Part shown: in pieces, positions 1 to 14,553 of the stretch | Position numbering within the stretch: the first letter of the stretch is position 1 | How the letters are laid out: each line of letters opens with the position of its first letter | Source of the DNA: Acanthamoeba castellanii str. Neff | Lineage: Eukaryota > Discosea > Longamoebia > Acanthamoebidae | Assembly: GCF_000313135.1 (NCBI RefSeq) | Contig: NW_004457422.1 | Coordinates: 1 to 51,993, forward strand | Length of the DNA stretch: 51,993 nt | Reading direction: 5' to 3' | Notes under the pieces: model-generated | What the model saw: only the letters and a program-made list of their open reading frames with translations | Database searches by the model: none | What the model was told of the DNA's origin: nothing | Made by a program: the position numbers and the translations under genes

Positions 1-166
1 GGGGGTTGAGCTGGAACCACCCCGCCCCTTTTTTCTTTTACACGCGGGGTGCTACACCGGCGAAAAAATCAATCAATCTTTTTTCAAAATCAAGTTATGC
101 AAGTTATTTGATGTTTTTATTCTTTCATTTTAATAAGAGATTGGGTTTTCGCGACTTTTTGAACAG
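1..166. other. AT-rich leader or intron upstream of the histidine kinase
   Basis: Bases 61-166 are AT- and pyrimidine-rich and end in a plausible acceptor (AACAG at 162-166). An in-frame TGA at 160-162 stops the kinase frame from extending further upstream. The likeliest reading is that an upstream exon of the kinase gene lies before this stretch, near its start or outside the window. No separate gene is visible here. Confidence 0.4.
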
Positions 167-2012
167 AATTTCTGACATTCCTGACGTGTGATGGCGGGCC
201 AGGGTCGGTTTGGCGTGGCGTCACCACTGTGGAGGCTTCGCTGTCATCGCCTCCTGACGAGCAGCATACCGCAGTGGTCGCCGCTGCCAAGTCGGGCTTC
301 GTCAAGGACGCAGACGCGGCGGCTTTGGTGGAGCAGGTGCAGATCCAGACGAATCTGCTCCTGGAGGAGCAGGCGGCCTTGGTCGATGTGCTCGCCGAGC
401 TGTTTCCGGGCGTGATGATCGCGCGACTCTCCGTGCCCTCGCTCGAGTACACCTTTGCCAACGCGGCCTTCTGCCTGCGCTTCGGCGAGCTCAAGCGCCG
501 CGACGCCGCCGCGAGCAACAAAGTCATCGGCCGCACCCTCTCCCAGGTATACACCACGGCCAATTACTTTTATTCGTATTTTTTGTCAATTTTGTCAATT
601 GTTGATACATTTATTTATTTATTTTTTTTGTCCCAATATTGACATTTTTCAAGTCGATTTCGGAATCGCGCGCAAAGCCGGGCGTTTCGGCATTTGCCTT
701 TTTCGTCTTTTTCGTCATCGCGCTCCGGGCAGCGCTTGTTCCGGGAACGCTCACATTCGTCCGTCAATCAAACGGCGCCGCCATGCGATTCGCAGGTGCG
801 CGGTCAGGACGCCGCGTCGACGCTGCGGCCGCACATCGAGACCTGTCTGCAGGGCCGTCAGTTGTCCTTCCAAACGCGCGTACCGGCGCCACCACCCCTG
901 CCGCCCTACATGTTCAACGCCGACACCGACCAGGAGGAGGAGATGCAAGCCACCCTCATCCCCGACGTCGAGGCCTCCACCGGTACGTCCCCCCGTGCGT
1001 GTCGTGCTGTCGTGCTGTGTGTGCCGCGTGTGTGGTGTGGTGTCGTGCCGTGCATGCTGTGCTGTGCTGTGTGTGGTGTCGTGTGCGTCGTGCGGCTAAC
1101 GTTGGCGCACACGCTGCACGAGCAGGTCGTGTGCGGGGGCTGTTCGAGGTGATCCAGACCAGCTCCAAGAGCGAGCGCAGGCTGACGGCCGAGGAGCTCG
1201 AGTACCAGGCCCACATCACGCAGACCATCACGCAGAACGCCGCCTCGTGCCTCTTCATGATGGACCACAAAGGTGCACACACACACACACGCATCACCAC
1301 CAGTTCATTGCGTTGGTTCGAACACTGAGTCGTGTGTCGTGTCGTTGCTCGTGTGTGTCGTGTCGTGTCGTGTCGTGTGGTTGTAGGCTTCCCGACGTTC
1401 ATGAATTTGGCGGCGGAGCGGGTGACGGGGTACACCCTTGATGAGATCAAGGACAAGCCCCTCCACTACGCCATCCACTGGAAGCGGCCCGACAACACCT
1501 TCTACCCCGTACGTCCAGACACACGACACACGCCACACACACGATACGCGCGGCACACACGACACACACGACACACACCACACGTACGACACACACGACA
1601 CGCGCGCGTCGCACGACACACGCGCGCGTGTTCTGATCGGTTGATGGTTTGGCCAAAGGGGTTGACCGGGTGGTGGGATTGGGGGCGGCAGATGGAGGAG
1701 TGCCCGATCGACAACTCGACGGCGGAGCTGGTGGCCGCGCAGGAGGTGGAGGAGGTGTTCGTGCGGAAGGACGGGACCATCTTTCCGGTCATCTGCGCCG
1801 TGGCGCCCCTCTCCAAGAGCGGACGCACTGTGGGCGCCGTCATCGAATTCCGCGACGTCACCGAAGAGCGCCGCCGCGAAAACGAACGCCTCTCGGCCCT
1901 TCGCGACGCCGAGGTACCATCATCGCACACGCGACACACACGGCACACACGACACGACACGCTCATACGTGGAAATTTCACACACACACACACGACACAC
2001 ACGACACGACAC

Positions 2013-2046
<34 letters not shown>

Positions 2047-4603
2047 ACACACACGACACACACAGGAGCACCAACGGAGGCGAGCGGCGGAGGCGGAGGC
2101 GTTCCGGGTCAAGCAGGAGCGGTTCATCGACACCATATGCCATGAGATCCGCAACCCCGTACGTCTCCTGCACACACCGCACACGCTCATCGCACACGCT
2201 CACCGCACCCACCGCACACGCTTACCGCACGCACCGGGCACAGATCAACGGGATCTACGGAAACGTGACGCTGCTGCAGGACGAGCTGGCGTCGGTTCAC
2301 GCGCAGCTCGAGGGGGTGGAGTGGCCCGCGAAGCCGCAGATGTGCGAGAGCCTCCGGCAGATGGAGATCTGCGTCAACGCCATCAGCACCTGCGCCAAAC
2401 ACCAGAAAGTCATCACCGGTACCGGCGCACACACCCCCCCCCTCGCCCCCCTCTTCTACCAAACACTCACCACGTGTGCGGTGTGTGCGGTGCGTGTCAT
2501 GTGCGGTGTGTGCGGTGCGTGTCATGTGCGGTGTGTGCGGTGTGTGCCGTGGTGTGCAGATGATGTGTTGCATTTGTCCAAGTTGGAGGCGAATAAGATC
2601 GAGCTGAATCGGGTGATCTATAATCCGATGGAGGTGATCAAATCGGCGGCGTCCATGTTCATGTCGCAGATCCAGGAGAAGAAGCTTACCCTCCAAGTCA
2701 ACGACCCCACCCCGCTCCCCTCCTCCCTACCCGACGAGGCACGCAGCCCCCCTTCCCCCCATAAACCACCGCCTTGCTAACCGCACACGCACGCACCGCA
2801 CACACCGCACACGCACGATCGCACGCGCTGCACGACAACAGAAGCCGGTGTTGGTGGTGCGGGGCGATCCGGATCGGTTCATGCAGGTGGTGGTCAACCT
2901 GCTGAGCAACGGGATCAAGTTCACCCACCGCGGCGGCATCACCGTGTCCGCCTACTACCTCCACCGCGAGAACCGCGACACCACCGAACTGCGGGTACCG
3001 CACGACACACGCACGACACACACGACACACACGACACGCGCGGGACCGCACACGCTGATGACGGTCGACAGATCGAGGTGGCGGACACGGGGATTGGGAT
3101 GAGCCACGAGGAGCAGTCGCGCATCTTCGACCGGTTCTCGCAGGCGTCGCACAAGACCTACCGGGAGTACGGGGGGTCGGGGCTGGGCCTGTCGATCGCC
3201 AAGGGCCTCGTGGCCCTCATGGGCGGCGTCCTGGACGTGCGCAGCCGCAAGGGCGCCGGCTCCACCTTCCACTTCACCATGGAGTGCGGCTACGTCACCC
3301 CCTCCCAACTCGAAGAGGTACACAACGCACGGCACGACACGCACGTCGCACACGACCCGACACGCACGACACGCACGGCACGACACGCACGGCTTGGAAC
3401 TAAAAGTGGTTTTCTGTGTTCTTCTTCTGTGTGCAGCACAACCGAGCCAAGGAGAAGCTCAAGGAGAACCAGGCGCGCCAATCGCAGGAGCTCACGCTCA
3501 GCGCCAACGTACCGCACACGCCCACCGCACGCACCGCACACGCACGCATGTCCTCACAACCACATGTTTTTGTTTTCGTTTTCGTTTTTCGTTTTTGGTT
3601 TGGGTGGAGAGCAGAGCAAGCCGATGACGCCGAAGCGGATCCTGGTGGCGGAGGACAATTCGATCAACAAGCGGGTCATCCTGCGGTTCCTCGAGCGGCG
3701 GGGCCACTACTGCGAGGCCGCCGACAACGGCGAGGAGGCCCTCAGCATCTACCTCGACGCCGTCGCCAAGGGCCGCCGATTCGATCTCATCTTCATGGAC
3801 ATCGAAATGGTGCGTGTCGTGTCGTGTCGTGCTATGTGTTGCGTGTCGTGCTATGTGTTACGTGTCGTGTCGTGTCGTGTCGTGCGGTGCTGATCGGGTG
3901 GTTGGTGGTGGCGGTGCAGCCTGTGATGGACGGTCTGGCGGCGACGCAGGTGATTCGGGAGCGGGAGCGGATGCTGAACCTGCCGTCGACTCCCGTCATC
4001 GGCCTCTCCGGCAACTCGCGCCAACAGCAGATCAGCCGCGCCCTCAAAGGCGGCATGTCCGACTACATGTACGCACACGCACACGCCGCACACGCACACA
4101 CTCACGAGTTGCTGATGTTTGTGTTGCGCGTGAGTAGAACGAAGCCGTACGAGCAGCACACGATCTACAGCAAGCTCGCGCAGTGGACGACGGACACGCC
4201 GCTGGGGTCTCCACATGCGGAGGCCCGCGCGGCGAGCCCCGGGCGGCCCGACGACGACGACGAAGAGGCGCGCGGCGCCGGTACGGCAACGGCCACGACG
4301 ACAACGACGACACAACAAGAAAACGAGGAAGGAAAAGAGAAGGAAAAGGAAGAGGTGAAGGGCAAGGACGGCAAAAAGGATGAAGAAGACGGTGAAGAAG
4401 GAGAGAAGGAGGGAGACGATGGACGACGAAAACGACGACAGGGACGACGAAGGAAGTCTGTGGTGGACAACGATGGCGATGACGACAACGACGACGACGA
4501 GGAGGAGCGCGAGCCGCCACCACCGTCGTCGCCACCGACGTCGGAGGAGGACAGCATCGCCGAGGTGGGCGAGGAGGAACACAGGGGCGTAGGCCGGCGA
4601 TGA
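167..4603 (+). CDS. Hybrid histidine kinase, PAS-PAS-HisKA-HATPase-receiver (14 visible exons)
   Basis: Cytosolic two-component sensor kinase expected to autophosphorylate on His and pass phosphate to its own C-terminal receiver. Exons are about 167-546, 796-982, 1126-1272, 1387-1508, 1692-1913, 2066-2158, 2244-2418, 2560-2738, 2842-2994, 3072-3317, 3437-3508, 3615-3809, 3920-4068 and 4138-4603, all phase-consistent, giving about 907 residues counted from 229. Two PAS-like regions (roughly residues 50-150 and 170-330) precede the H-box (FIDTICHEIRNP, His near 358). The ATPase has an N-box (VVNLLSNGIKF), G1 (ADTGIG) and G2 (GGSGLGLSI). The receiver begins KRILVAEDNSINKR, has the phospho-acceptor Asp in FMDIEM, and the conserved Lys in TKP after the last splice. 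No membrane segment is visible. The tail is Lys/Glu- then Asp/Glu-rich and poorly conserved. The true start codon is unresolved. Intron 2739-2841 appears to use a GC donor. Confidence 0.9.
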
Positions 4604-5077
4604 AAAGAGAAGAGAGGACCCTCGCCCGTGACCACCCAGCACCACCCATCATCAGCATGCGTGGCGCGCGCACATAGTTGTTGTATCAATACACCCTTTT
4701 TTTGATGACGTGTGCAGCCCTCGGCCCGCAGACGTTTCATGCACCCCAACCTCCTTCTTCTTCGCTCTTTTTACAACTTGGGGCCTTTTTGCTGGAGGCG
4801 CAAGCTATAACTTTTCAGATGAGGATTCACGTGTACGGGGCCAGAAGATGGAGATGATGAAGGTGATCTATTGGCCCACAGCACTGAAGAACAAAAATGA
4901 TGATTGAATAAGGAAGAGGCGTGATTGATATATCGACGAAAGCCTAGCAGTCGATCCTCTGGCGGTGAGTGAGGTAGATGGTCGCGCTTGATGTTGTTGA
5001 TGATGATGAAGGTGGATGATGAACGGGGGCATCGTTGACGACACAATCTTGGAGAGAGAAAAGCAGGTGGTGTCGCC
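4604..5077. other. Convergent 3' intergenic region
   Basis: Lies between the stop codons of the histidine kinase (+) and the acyl-CoA synthetase (-). It should carry both 3' UTRs. I see no gene, RNA or repeat of note. Confidence 0.6.
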
Positions 5078-8509
<3,432 letters not shown>

Positions 8510-8699
8510 TACCCGAATTGAGCGACAGTTCGTAGATCAACAAAGAGATGCAGAAGAGATGCGAATAGATTGATGCCAAATGGCAGATTGAAGCGTTGAA
8601 TGGATCCAAGCTTGTCGATCTGGCCTTTGACTGAACTGAGATAGTGGAGGTAGAACAGAAGGGAGAGCCGAGGGAAGTGCAGCGCCTCCAAAGTCGAGC

Positions 8700-8940
8700 G
8701 AAGGGACCCTGTTTTTCGCGCACGTTGAACCCTGTCGCCGCTTCGTCACCATGCAGAGATATGTCGACAATCAGCTCCGACTCTCCGAGAAGCTCACTCG
8801 GCCAGCAGACGATGAGCGACGAGTCGGCCAGAATCGCCGCCGTGGGCGGGTCCCACAGCGAGTACATCGAGGTCGAGGCCGAGTTGTTCTTGATCAGAGC
8901 CAGCAGGTCGGTAGGCAAGTTACTGTTACTTGTGGCAGAA
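8700..8940 (-). pseudogene. Possible nucleoside hydrolase C-terminal relic
   Basis: The minus-strand frame reads LPTDLLALIKNN, then SMYSLWDPPTAAILADSSLI, then ELIVDISLHGDEAATGFNV. This resembles the C-terminal part of inosine-uridine nucleoside hydrolases, where an L-W-D-P-x-A-A segment precedes a beta strand with V-D-x-x-x-x-G. No upstream catalytic exon (the DxDxxxDD motif) is visible before the A-rich repeat at 9137-9187. It is therefore more likely a gene remnant or duplicated exon than an intact gene. The family assignment comes from recalled pattern only. Confidence 0.35.
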
Positions 8941-9136
8941 GGCGTGCAGGTCAAAAAGCCTAAACCATAAAAGCCATAGTGCAAAGGCAGGGCTGGCTAT
9001 GTTGCGCAGGAGCGAAACATCTCCCGAGGTACCCGGAACTGAGGAGACCGCACCCTTCGATGGTGCACCACGGAGAAGCCTTGCCTGGCGGGGGTGCAGA
9101 CTCCGTGCATGACTGTGGCACCGCGGTGGTTCGAAA

Positions 9137-9187
9137 CGAAAAACGAAATGAAACGAAAAACGAAAAACGAAAAACGAAAAACGAAAC
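9137..9187. repeat. (GAAAAAC)n-like short tandem repeat
   Basis: Imperfect 5-7 bp units of CGAAAAACGAAA, A-rich on the plus strand, in the intergenic region just upstream of the ZIP4-like gene. Confidence 0.7.
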
Positions 9188-9294
9188 ACAGAACAAATCA
9201 AAAGAAAGGCAGGCAAACGAAAGATGGCGCCGCCCTACCTCGACGTAGTGGCTGTTTACACTAACGCAAGAAGAAGTGCACACGTCGAGTCAAG

Positions 9295-12200
9295 ATGCAA
9301 GAGGTGCAGATCGCCGACTCCTTCATGACGCAGCTTGAAGGTACCAGGACGAATGCTAGTATCCTAATTGGCGCTAATCTTCCTGTCTGTGCAGACCTGG
9401 TCTCCGAGATCGAGACGAAGGCACAAGAAGGCCGACTGGACGCCATTGATACATCGGCGCTACGCAAGCATATAAACGAACTCCATGCTTCGGTTTCGTT
9501 TGCTCCCAACTACAGCAGACTACTCAAGGAGATCGGTACGTGCGCAAATCTTCTACGCGTAGAGACGTCCGTAAAGCTTTGCTTACGCCCACGGCAACCG
9601 CATGCACAGCCTTCCGACTCTGGAATGTTGCGATTGAAATGGGGAGGAAGGACCTGCCCTCCAAGGAGCTCAACGTGCGAGGTGCGGACATGACGTACAA
9701 CACAGAACGCTGACCTGACCTCACAGTCCCTACTCTCTCCGTGACCATGCTAGTGCGCCACCTTGCGTGCGATCTGCTGTCGCTGGCAACTGCAGGCCTG
9801 CCTAACGACCCTGAGACAATCGTATGCTCGTTCAAGTTCTTCTCGAGGACGGGCAAGCTTTGGAGCGGTGCGTATTCGCGTCCATCTTGAGTGGGGTCTG
9901 GGCTCAGCCTTATGCGACGTACACTACACTTGCTGTTGACAGATCTCAACAACGCGTCAATGGCACTGAACTGCTTCACTACTGCTTCAACAGTAAGCCA
10001 ACCATCGGTCCTTAGAATCCTGCATCTATACGCTAACAATTTGGTTGAAAAGCTGTGGCAGAGGATAGAGGCCGAGTTCAGCGAGCAAGCAGCTGAAGGC
10101 GAAGTGCAGCAGATGCTCTTCATGTTCTTCATCAGCCAGTATGTGGTGACTTAGCTCGTGTTTCGGTAGCTTCTCACTCACCATCATCTCCGCGTAGAAT
10201 GGAGCTGTACTGGGCGACTAAAGACGCCGAAAGCGCTCATGAGGCTCTGAAGAAGGCGAAGGCTCTCATCGCACTCGTACCGCAAGAGGTTGCTCACCAT
10301 AGTCCACTGCATACGGCCGCCGAACTACTGACTAACACTGTGATCTCGCGTAGGTAAAGCCCACAGCTATGCTGTGCTACAACTATGGGGTGCAGGCGCA
10401 CCAGCAGGCGCGCTACTCCGACGCCATCATGTGGCTTGAGAGGTACCTTTCTTCCGCGTTGCTGTAGAGATCTATTTGCAAGGCAATCAGCTCACTGCCG
10501 CAGTTCGTATGAGTTGATGAGCAAGGACTCGAACCAAGCGCAAGCAGTACCCAAGCAAGCTAGAACTCTGCGACTCATGGCGCACTGTTTGCTCAGCACC
10601 GGAAACAACGATAGGGCCAAGCAAAGTGCTCAGCTCGCCAGTGAGGTACGCCTTTATCATTCATGCAGAGCTATGACAGACTTCTTACGAGAGTTGCTCA
10701 TCTCAACAGATGCAAGAGAACCATTCTGTTCTGTATCTGCTCGCCAAGCTGAACTTCGCGGAAGGGCGCTTTGACCTAGCGGAGAACTATCTCGAAAAGC
10801 TACTCGCACACCCGGACACCAACGCCCTCGACATGTACGTGACCACATGGACTTATGCTTGACGTCCGTGTAGGCACACTCCTCAGCGTGTATTCCCTAG
10901 GGCATTTGCGGCGTGCGATTTGGCCAGGGACAATAAACGGTACGCTGCACCCGCTGTACGCCTAGAGGTCGAGAGTTGTTCCTTAACGCAGTCCTCAGAC
11001 CCGAGGCAGCGATCCTTGGCTATACGTTTCTTCAGAGTCGCTTCTCTCAAGATGGCGATCTGGGCAAGATCCGATTCCGACTGCTCGACCTTCTGGTCTC
11101 CGAAGAAGTCAATGATCATTCGAGAGCGTGCACGGTGGTTGAGCAGACCACTTCAGGTTACTCGCGCACACGCTTCAGGTGTCTTGTTTGGCCCGGTTCT
11201 TACGATGGCTTGGGTGTTCTAGATCATCATAGTGGAAGACACAGGCTTGCCGCTGCCGAGCTGAAGCATTTTCAACAGCTGCTCTGGAACGTTGGGGCCG
11301 TCCTGTTTCAGGTACGTTCAACCATGGTTCAGGTTGCGGCTCCAACTAATTTCGTATGGCCAGAGGGACGACTTTACCCGCAGTCTGGAGTGGTTTGAGC
11401 GCTCTTACCGCTTGCTCGACGTAAGTGACACGGCCAATCAAGCTAATTATCATCGGTACGCTGGCCCTTCCTGAGCCGCCGGACTCAATATGCTAAGCGT
11501 ACGATGCGTTCACAGGATCATCGCTCGGTGCTTCATGCAGCTCAAGCAGTACGACCAAGCACTGAAGCACGCAAACGAAGCGAATATTCGTGAGTCAAAC
11601 CTGGCGACGCATTTCCTCTCGTTCTTGATCCAGCTTCATGTCCCAGACGACGAGCAAGGTAGCACCACCGTGCGTTGATCATGCCCATGCAATTTCAACT
11701 CATTTTGTGTTCAGCTAAGGCAGAGCTTGTTGCACTTTGCGCTTGTGAGGATTTCGATTCAAAGTATCTCGACATCGCTGCAGAGGAGGCGTGGGCGGTA
11801 CGCGAAAGCTCTTTTAAACAATTTCTTGTTTGCCATCATGACCTATGGTGACGTTCAGATGAAGCGGCAATCGGTGGCCATGCACGCGCTGGAGGCCATC
11901 ATGTCCACCTTTATCAGCGCTGATCGGTTGGGCCACATCGGCAAGGTCCTCCGCAACTTGATAAAGCTGTCAACCAACGGCGAGGAAAGGTACCTCCGCC
12001 ACTGTAGGTAACCCTGTGAATGCGGTAGGCTTACTTGGTGTCCGTGCAGTACTACCCTTGAGGGTTTGACGAAGACGGTCTACTATCTACGGTTGGGTAC
12101 GGAGAAACTGAAGGAGCTCGGAGTACAGATGTTCAGTAGCCTCGACGAGCTCGAGTGGCTTATCGGTGTCTGCTGGAAGTTTGGGTAAGTTAGAAAACCA

Positions 12201-13581
12201 CCAAATACTGCAGGTTGTCTACTCAGCTCATTCCCGCTCAGAACACAGGCAAACAAACAGCAAGAGTTGGAACTTTGCTACAGGTGCTATCGCTATGCAT
12301 TCGAGGTACGCCACGGACACGCGAAGAGAATAGCAACAGTATATTCTCACATGTGAGATCGAGTTCAGTACTCTAGCGTCCTACCCATGAGCCGCGAGAG
12401 TTTGGAGACCAAGAAGTCGAGCCTGCTCTTCGCCATCGCGGCTAAGTTGGAGGAACAAAAAGCGCAAGGCTTCAACGAGGTAACTAATGCCCTCTCGCCT
12501 TGAGTCACTCTATTGGCTGATCAAACAACTAATACAATCTGCCAGGACGTGTTGAAAGAGGTGGTGAAGTGGATCGATGCCTGCTACGAGCTATCCGCCC
12601 AACACGCCAGATTCATTTCCGTCAGTCACAGCGGTGGTGCCACGTCGGCCCATGTCGACCAGCGCATCCCACAGATCAAAGTCATGGAACTGCACGCCAA
12701 GCTAGCCCTGAAGCTGAACGACCAAAGCCTCGTTGCGGTTATTCAGGTGAGTTCACTCCGCTCCAGTAGTTGTGTGCTCCAACACTCAAATATGTGTGTT
12801 CATTCCACTCGCTCAGAGCGCTGCAGCTGTACCTGGGATCAGCCCCGTCGTATTCGAGTCCATGGCTGCACTCTGCTTGGACAGTTCGCCAAGGCGCACT
12901 GCAGGTATGAACGATTCGTGCCAACGAGAGGAAAACAGAAATCTGACACTTTGATTCGCTTTGCAGCTGCCATGGAGGCATTGACGACTTGCCTTCACAT
13001 CAACACCAACGCCCGCTCTATCAACTACGTCACCTGCAGTTACGACTCCTCATCTCCCCTTCTTTGTCCCACTTTGGCCCTGACATACGCGCGCTCACCG
13101 TGACCGCGTATACAACAGGCGCCCTTTTCCGACAGCTGATCACATTGAATGGAGGGCGCGAAAGTGCGTGGCCGCTCTACGAGCAGGCCTACAAGCTTAT
13201 CGAGAAGCTGGGCGAGCGAGAGACCGAATCCTCGGCTTTCCCTCAGATCGAACTGCGATGGTAACGTAACTTGACGCAACCTTGAACCAGCTCTTGGACG
13301 CAAGCGATGGCTCACTCGACTTCACTTCTTTGGGGTTTGGGGGGGTGACATGCGTCAGGCTGCTGGCAAAGGCCTGGAACAACGGGACGCACAAGTACCG
13401 ATTGTCGAAGCACGACGAGGCCGAGAAGTGGATGAGCCTCGCGTTCAAGTTCCTGCAGCACTGCCCGGCAGCCAAGGCCGAAAGCGAACAGCAGATGGTC
13501 GCCGCCTACTCTCACCTTCTCGAGAAGATTGCCGAGCAGCAGCACACCACCTCTACTCACAGCTCCCTCGTCGAAGAGTAA
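9295..13581 (+). CDS. SPO22/ZIP4/TEX11-like meiosis-specific TPR protein, many short exons
   Basis: In other eukaryotes this family acts at meiotic chromosomes in crossover formation and synapsis. The start ATG at 9295 opens MQEVQIADSF. First exons are 9295-9340, 9395-9535 and about 9610-9681, and the last coding segment ends with TAA at 13579-13581. The whole protein is helical, with TPR-like pairs such as LAKLNFAEGRFDLAENYLEK, MLCYNYGVQAHQQARYSDAI and CFMQLKQYDQALKHANEA. Family-like landmarks are LWNVAIEM followed by VRHLACDLLSL and KFFSRTGKLW near the N-terminus, and LLAKAWNNGTHKYRLSKHDE then AEKWMSLAFKFL near the C-terminus. Introns are short and largely lack the CACACG repeats common in neighbouring genes. 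Exon edges in 9700-13000 are approximate. Alternative: another TPR superhelix protein, but the combined N- and C-terminal landmarks favour SPO22. Confidence 0.72.
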
Positions 13582-13716
13582 GCAGGTACCGTTCAGTGTG
13601 ACAGTGTACGCGGATGAGACAGAATGTAAGTTTTAGGTGCCCGCAGAGGAGAAGATGACAGAAGAGATGGTGGTGAAGATGATGGTGATGATGGTGGTGG
13701 AGGAGGTGGCTGTCCA

Positions 13717-14344
13717 TCAGCAGTCAGCGAGCTCGGCCGAGTAGAGAGCGGGCTCCAGCGTTGGGTTGTCGTCCATGAAGAAGAGCTTCCACTTCTGTCC
13801 GGGCGAGATAGCGCCCTGGTTGAAGAAGATCCACCGCGAGGGCTGGTCGTGGGGGCCGTTCGCCGGGTTATTGATGTTGAACTTTGTATCCACGTCGCAC
13901 GCGCAGCAGTTCTGCATATACCACTTCTGCGCAGGAGCGGAATATACGGGAGACCCGGGTGATGGTGAAAACATGATGGTGAGATTACATAACAACTTCA
14001 AATCTTGAAGATGGAGTTGAAAGAGATTGAACAAAGGTTACCTGGTCGTCATCTTTGAAGTAGGTGAAGCAGGTGTTGACTTCGTGCTGTTCGATTCCGG
14101 GGCAGTGAACCGAGGCGGGGGGAGCGTAGGCGAAGCGCTTGTTGGGGTTGAGGCGCTTGAGCTTGCCCACTCCGCCCTCGGGGAGGATCCCATCTTCGAC
14201 CAGCTCGCGCGTAGCGATCAGGCCTTCCATGACGAAGTCTTCCTCGAACCACATCGGCTCTTCATCGACGTTGCCCTTCACCGTGCCCACCGCGAATAAC
14301 GCAAGGCCGCACAGGACCAGCGCCAGGCAAAGGGCGAGCCTCAT
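13717..14344 (-). CDS. Small secreted protein, unknown function (170 aa, 2 exons)
   Basis: Exons are 14042-14344 and 13717-13926, joined in phase 0, giving 170 residues. The N-terminus (MRLALCLALVLCGLALFAVG) is a clear signal peptide. The mature part contains six cysteines, including an NCCAC cluster (C-C-x-C) and a C-terminal Cys, so disulfide bonding is likely. The middle is aromatic-rich (WIFFNQGAISPGQKWKLFF), which could form a beta-rich domain. I do not recognise a family. It is divergent from TBP with about 209 bp between start codons, so the two may share promoter elements. Expected location: extracellular, or the secretory or phagosomal lumen. Confidence 0.75.
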
Positions 14345-14455
14345 CTTCGTGAAGCTGAAGCTGGGTTGTTGCGGGAAACGACGCCTTGCAACAAGCTGAG
14401 AAAAAACCAGGATCGGCAAGGAAGGATTTTCAACGGAAACGTTGGCATCACCGGG

Positions 14456-14464
14456 TATAAAAAG
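14456..14464 (+). promoter_or_regulatory. TATA box of the TBP gene
   Basis: TATAAAAAG lies 98 bp upstream of the TBP ATG in the short region shared with the divergent secreted-protein gene. A nearby GGCATCACCGGG sequence precedes it. The A. castellanii TBP gene is known to be regulated by a dedicated factor (TPBF) upstream of its TATA box; I cannot pinpoint that site here. Confidence 0.75.
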
Positions 14465-14553
14465 GGGCCAATTTTTTTGTTGATTTGTTGCGCGAATTCT
14501 TGCTTTCGGCATCGAATTCAAGGGAGAAGGAGTCGATTCACACATACAACAAG

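Larger units (their letters stand above)
8510..9294. other. Divergent intergenic region
   Basis: Separates the acyl-CoA synthetase start (-) from the ZIP4-like gene start (+). It holds a possible nucleoside hydrolase relic and an A-rich GAAAAAC repeat. Any promoters for the two flanking genes must lie here; I see no clear TATA box. Confidence 0.5.
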
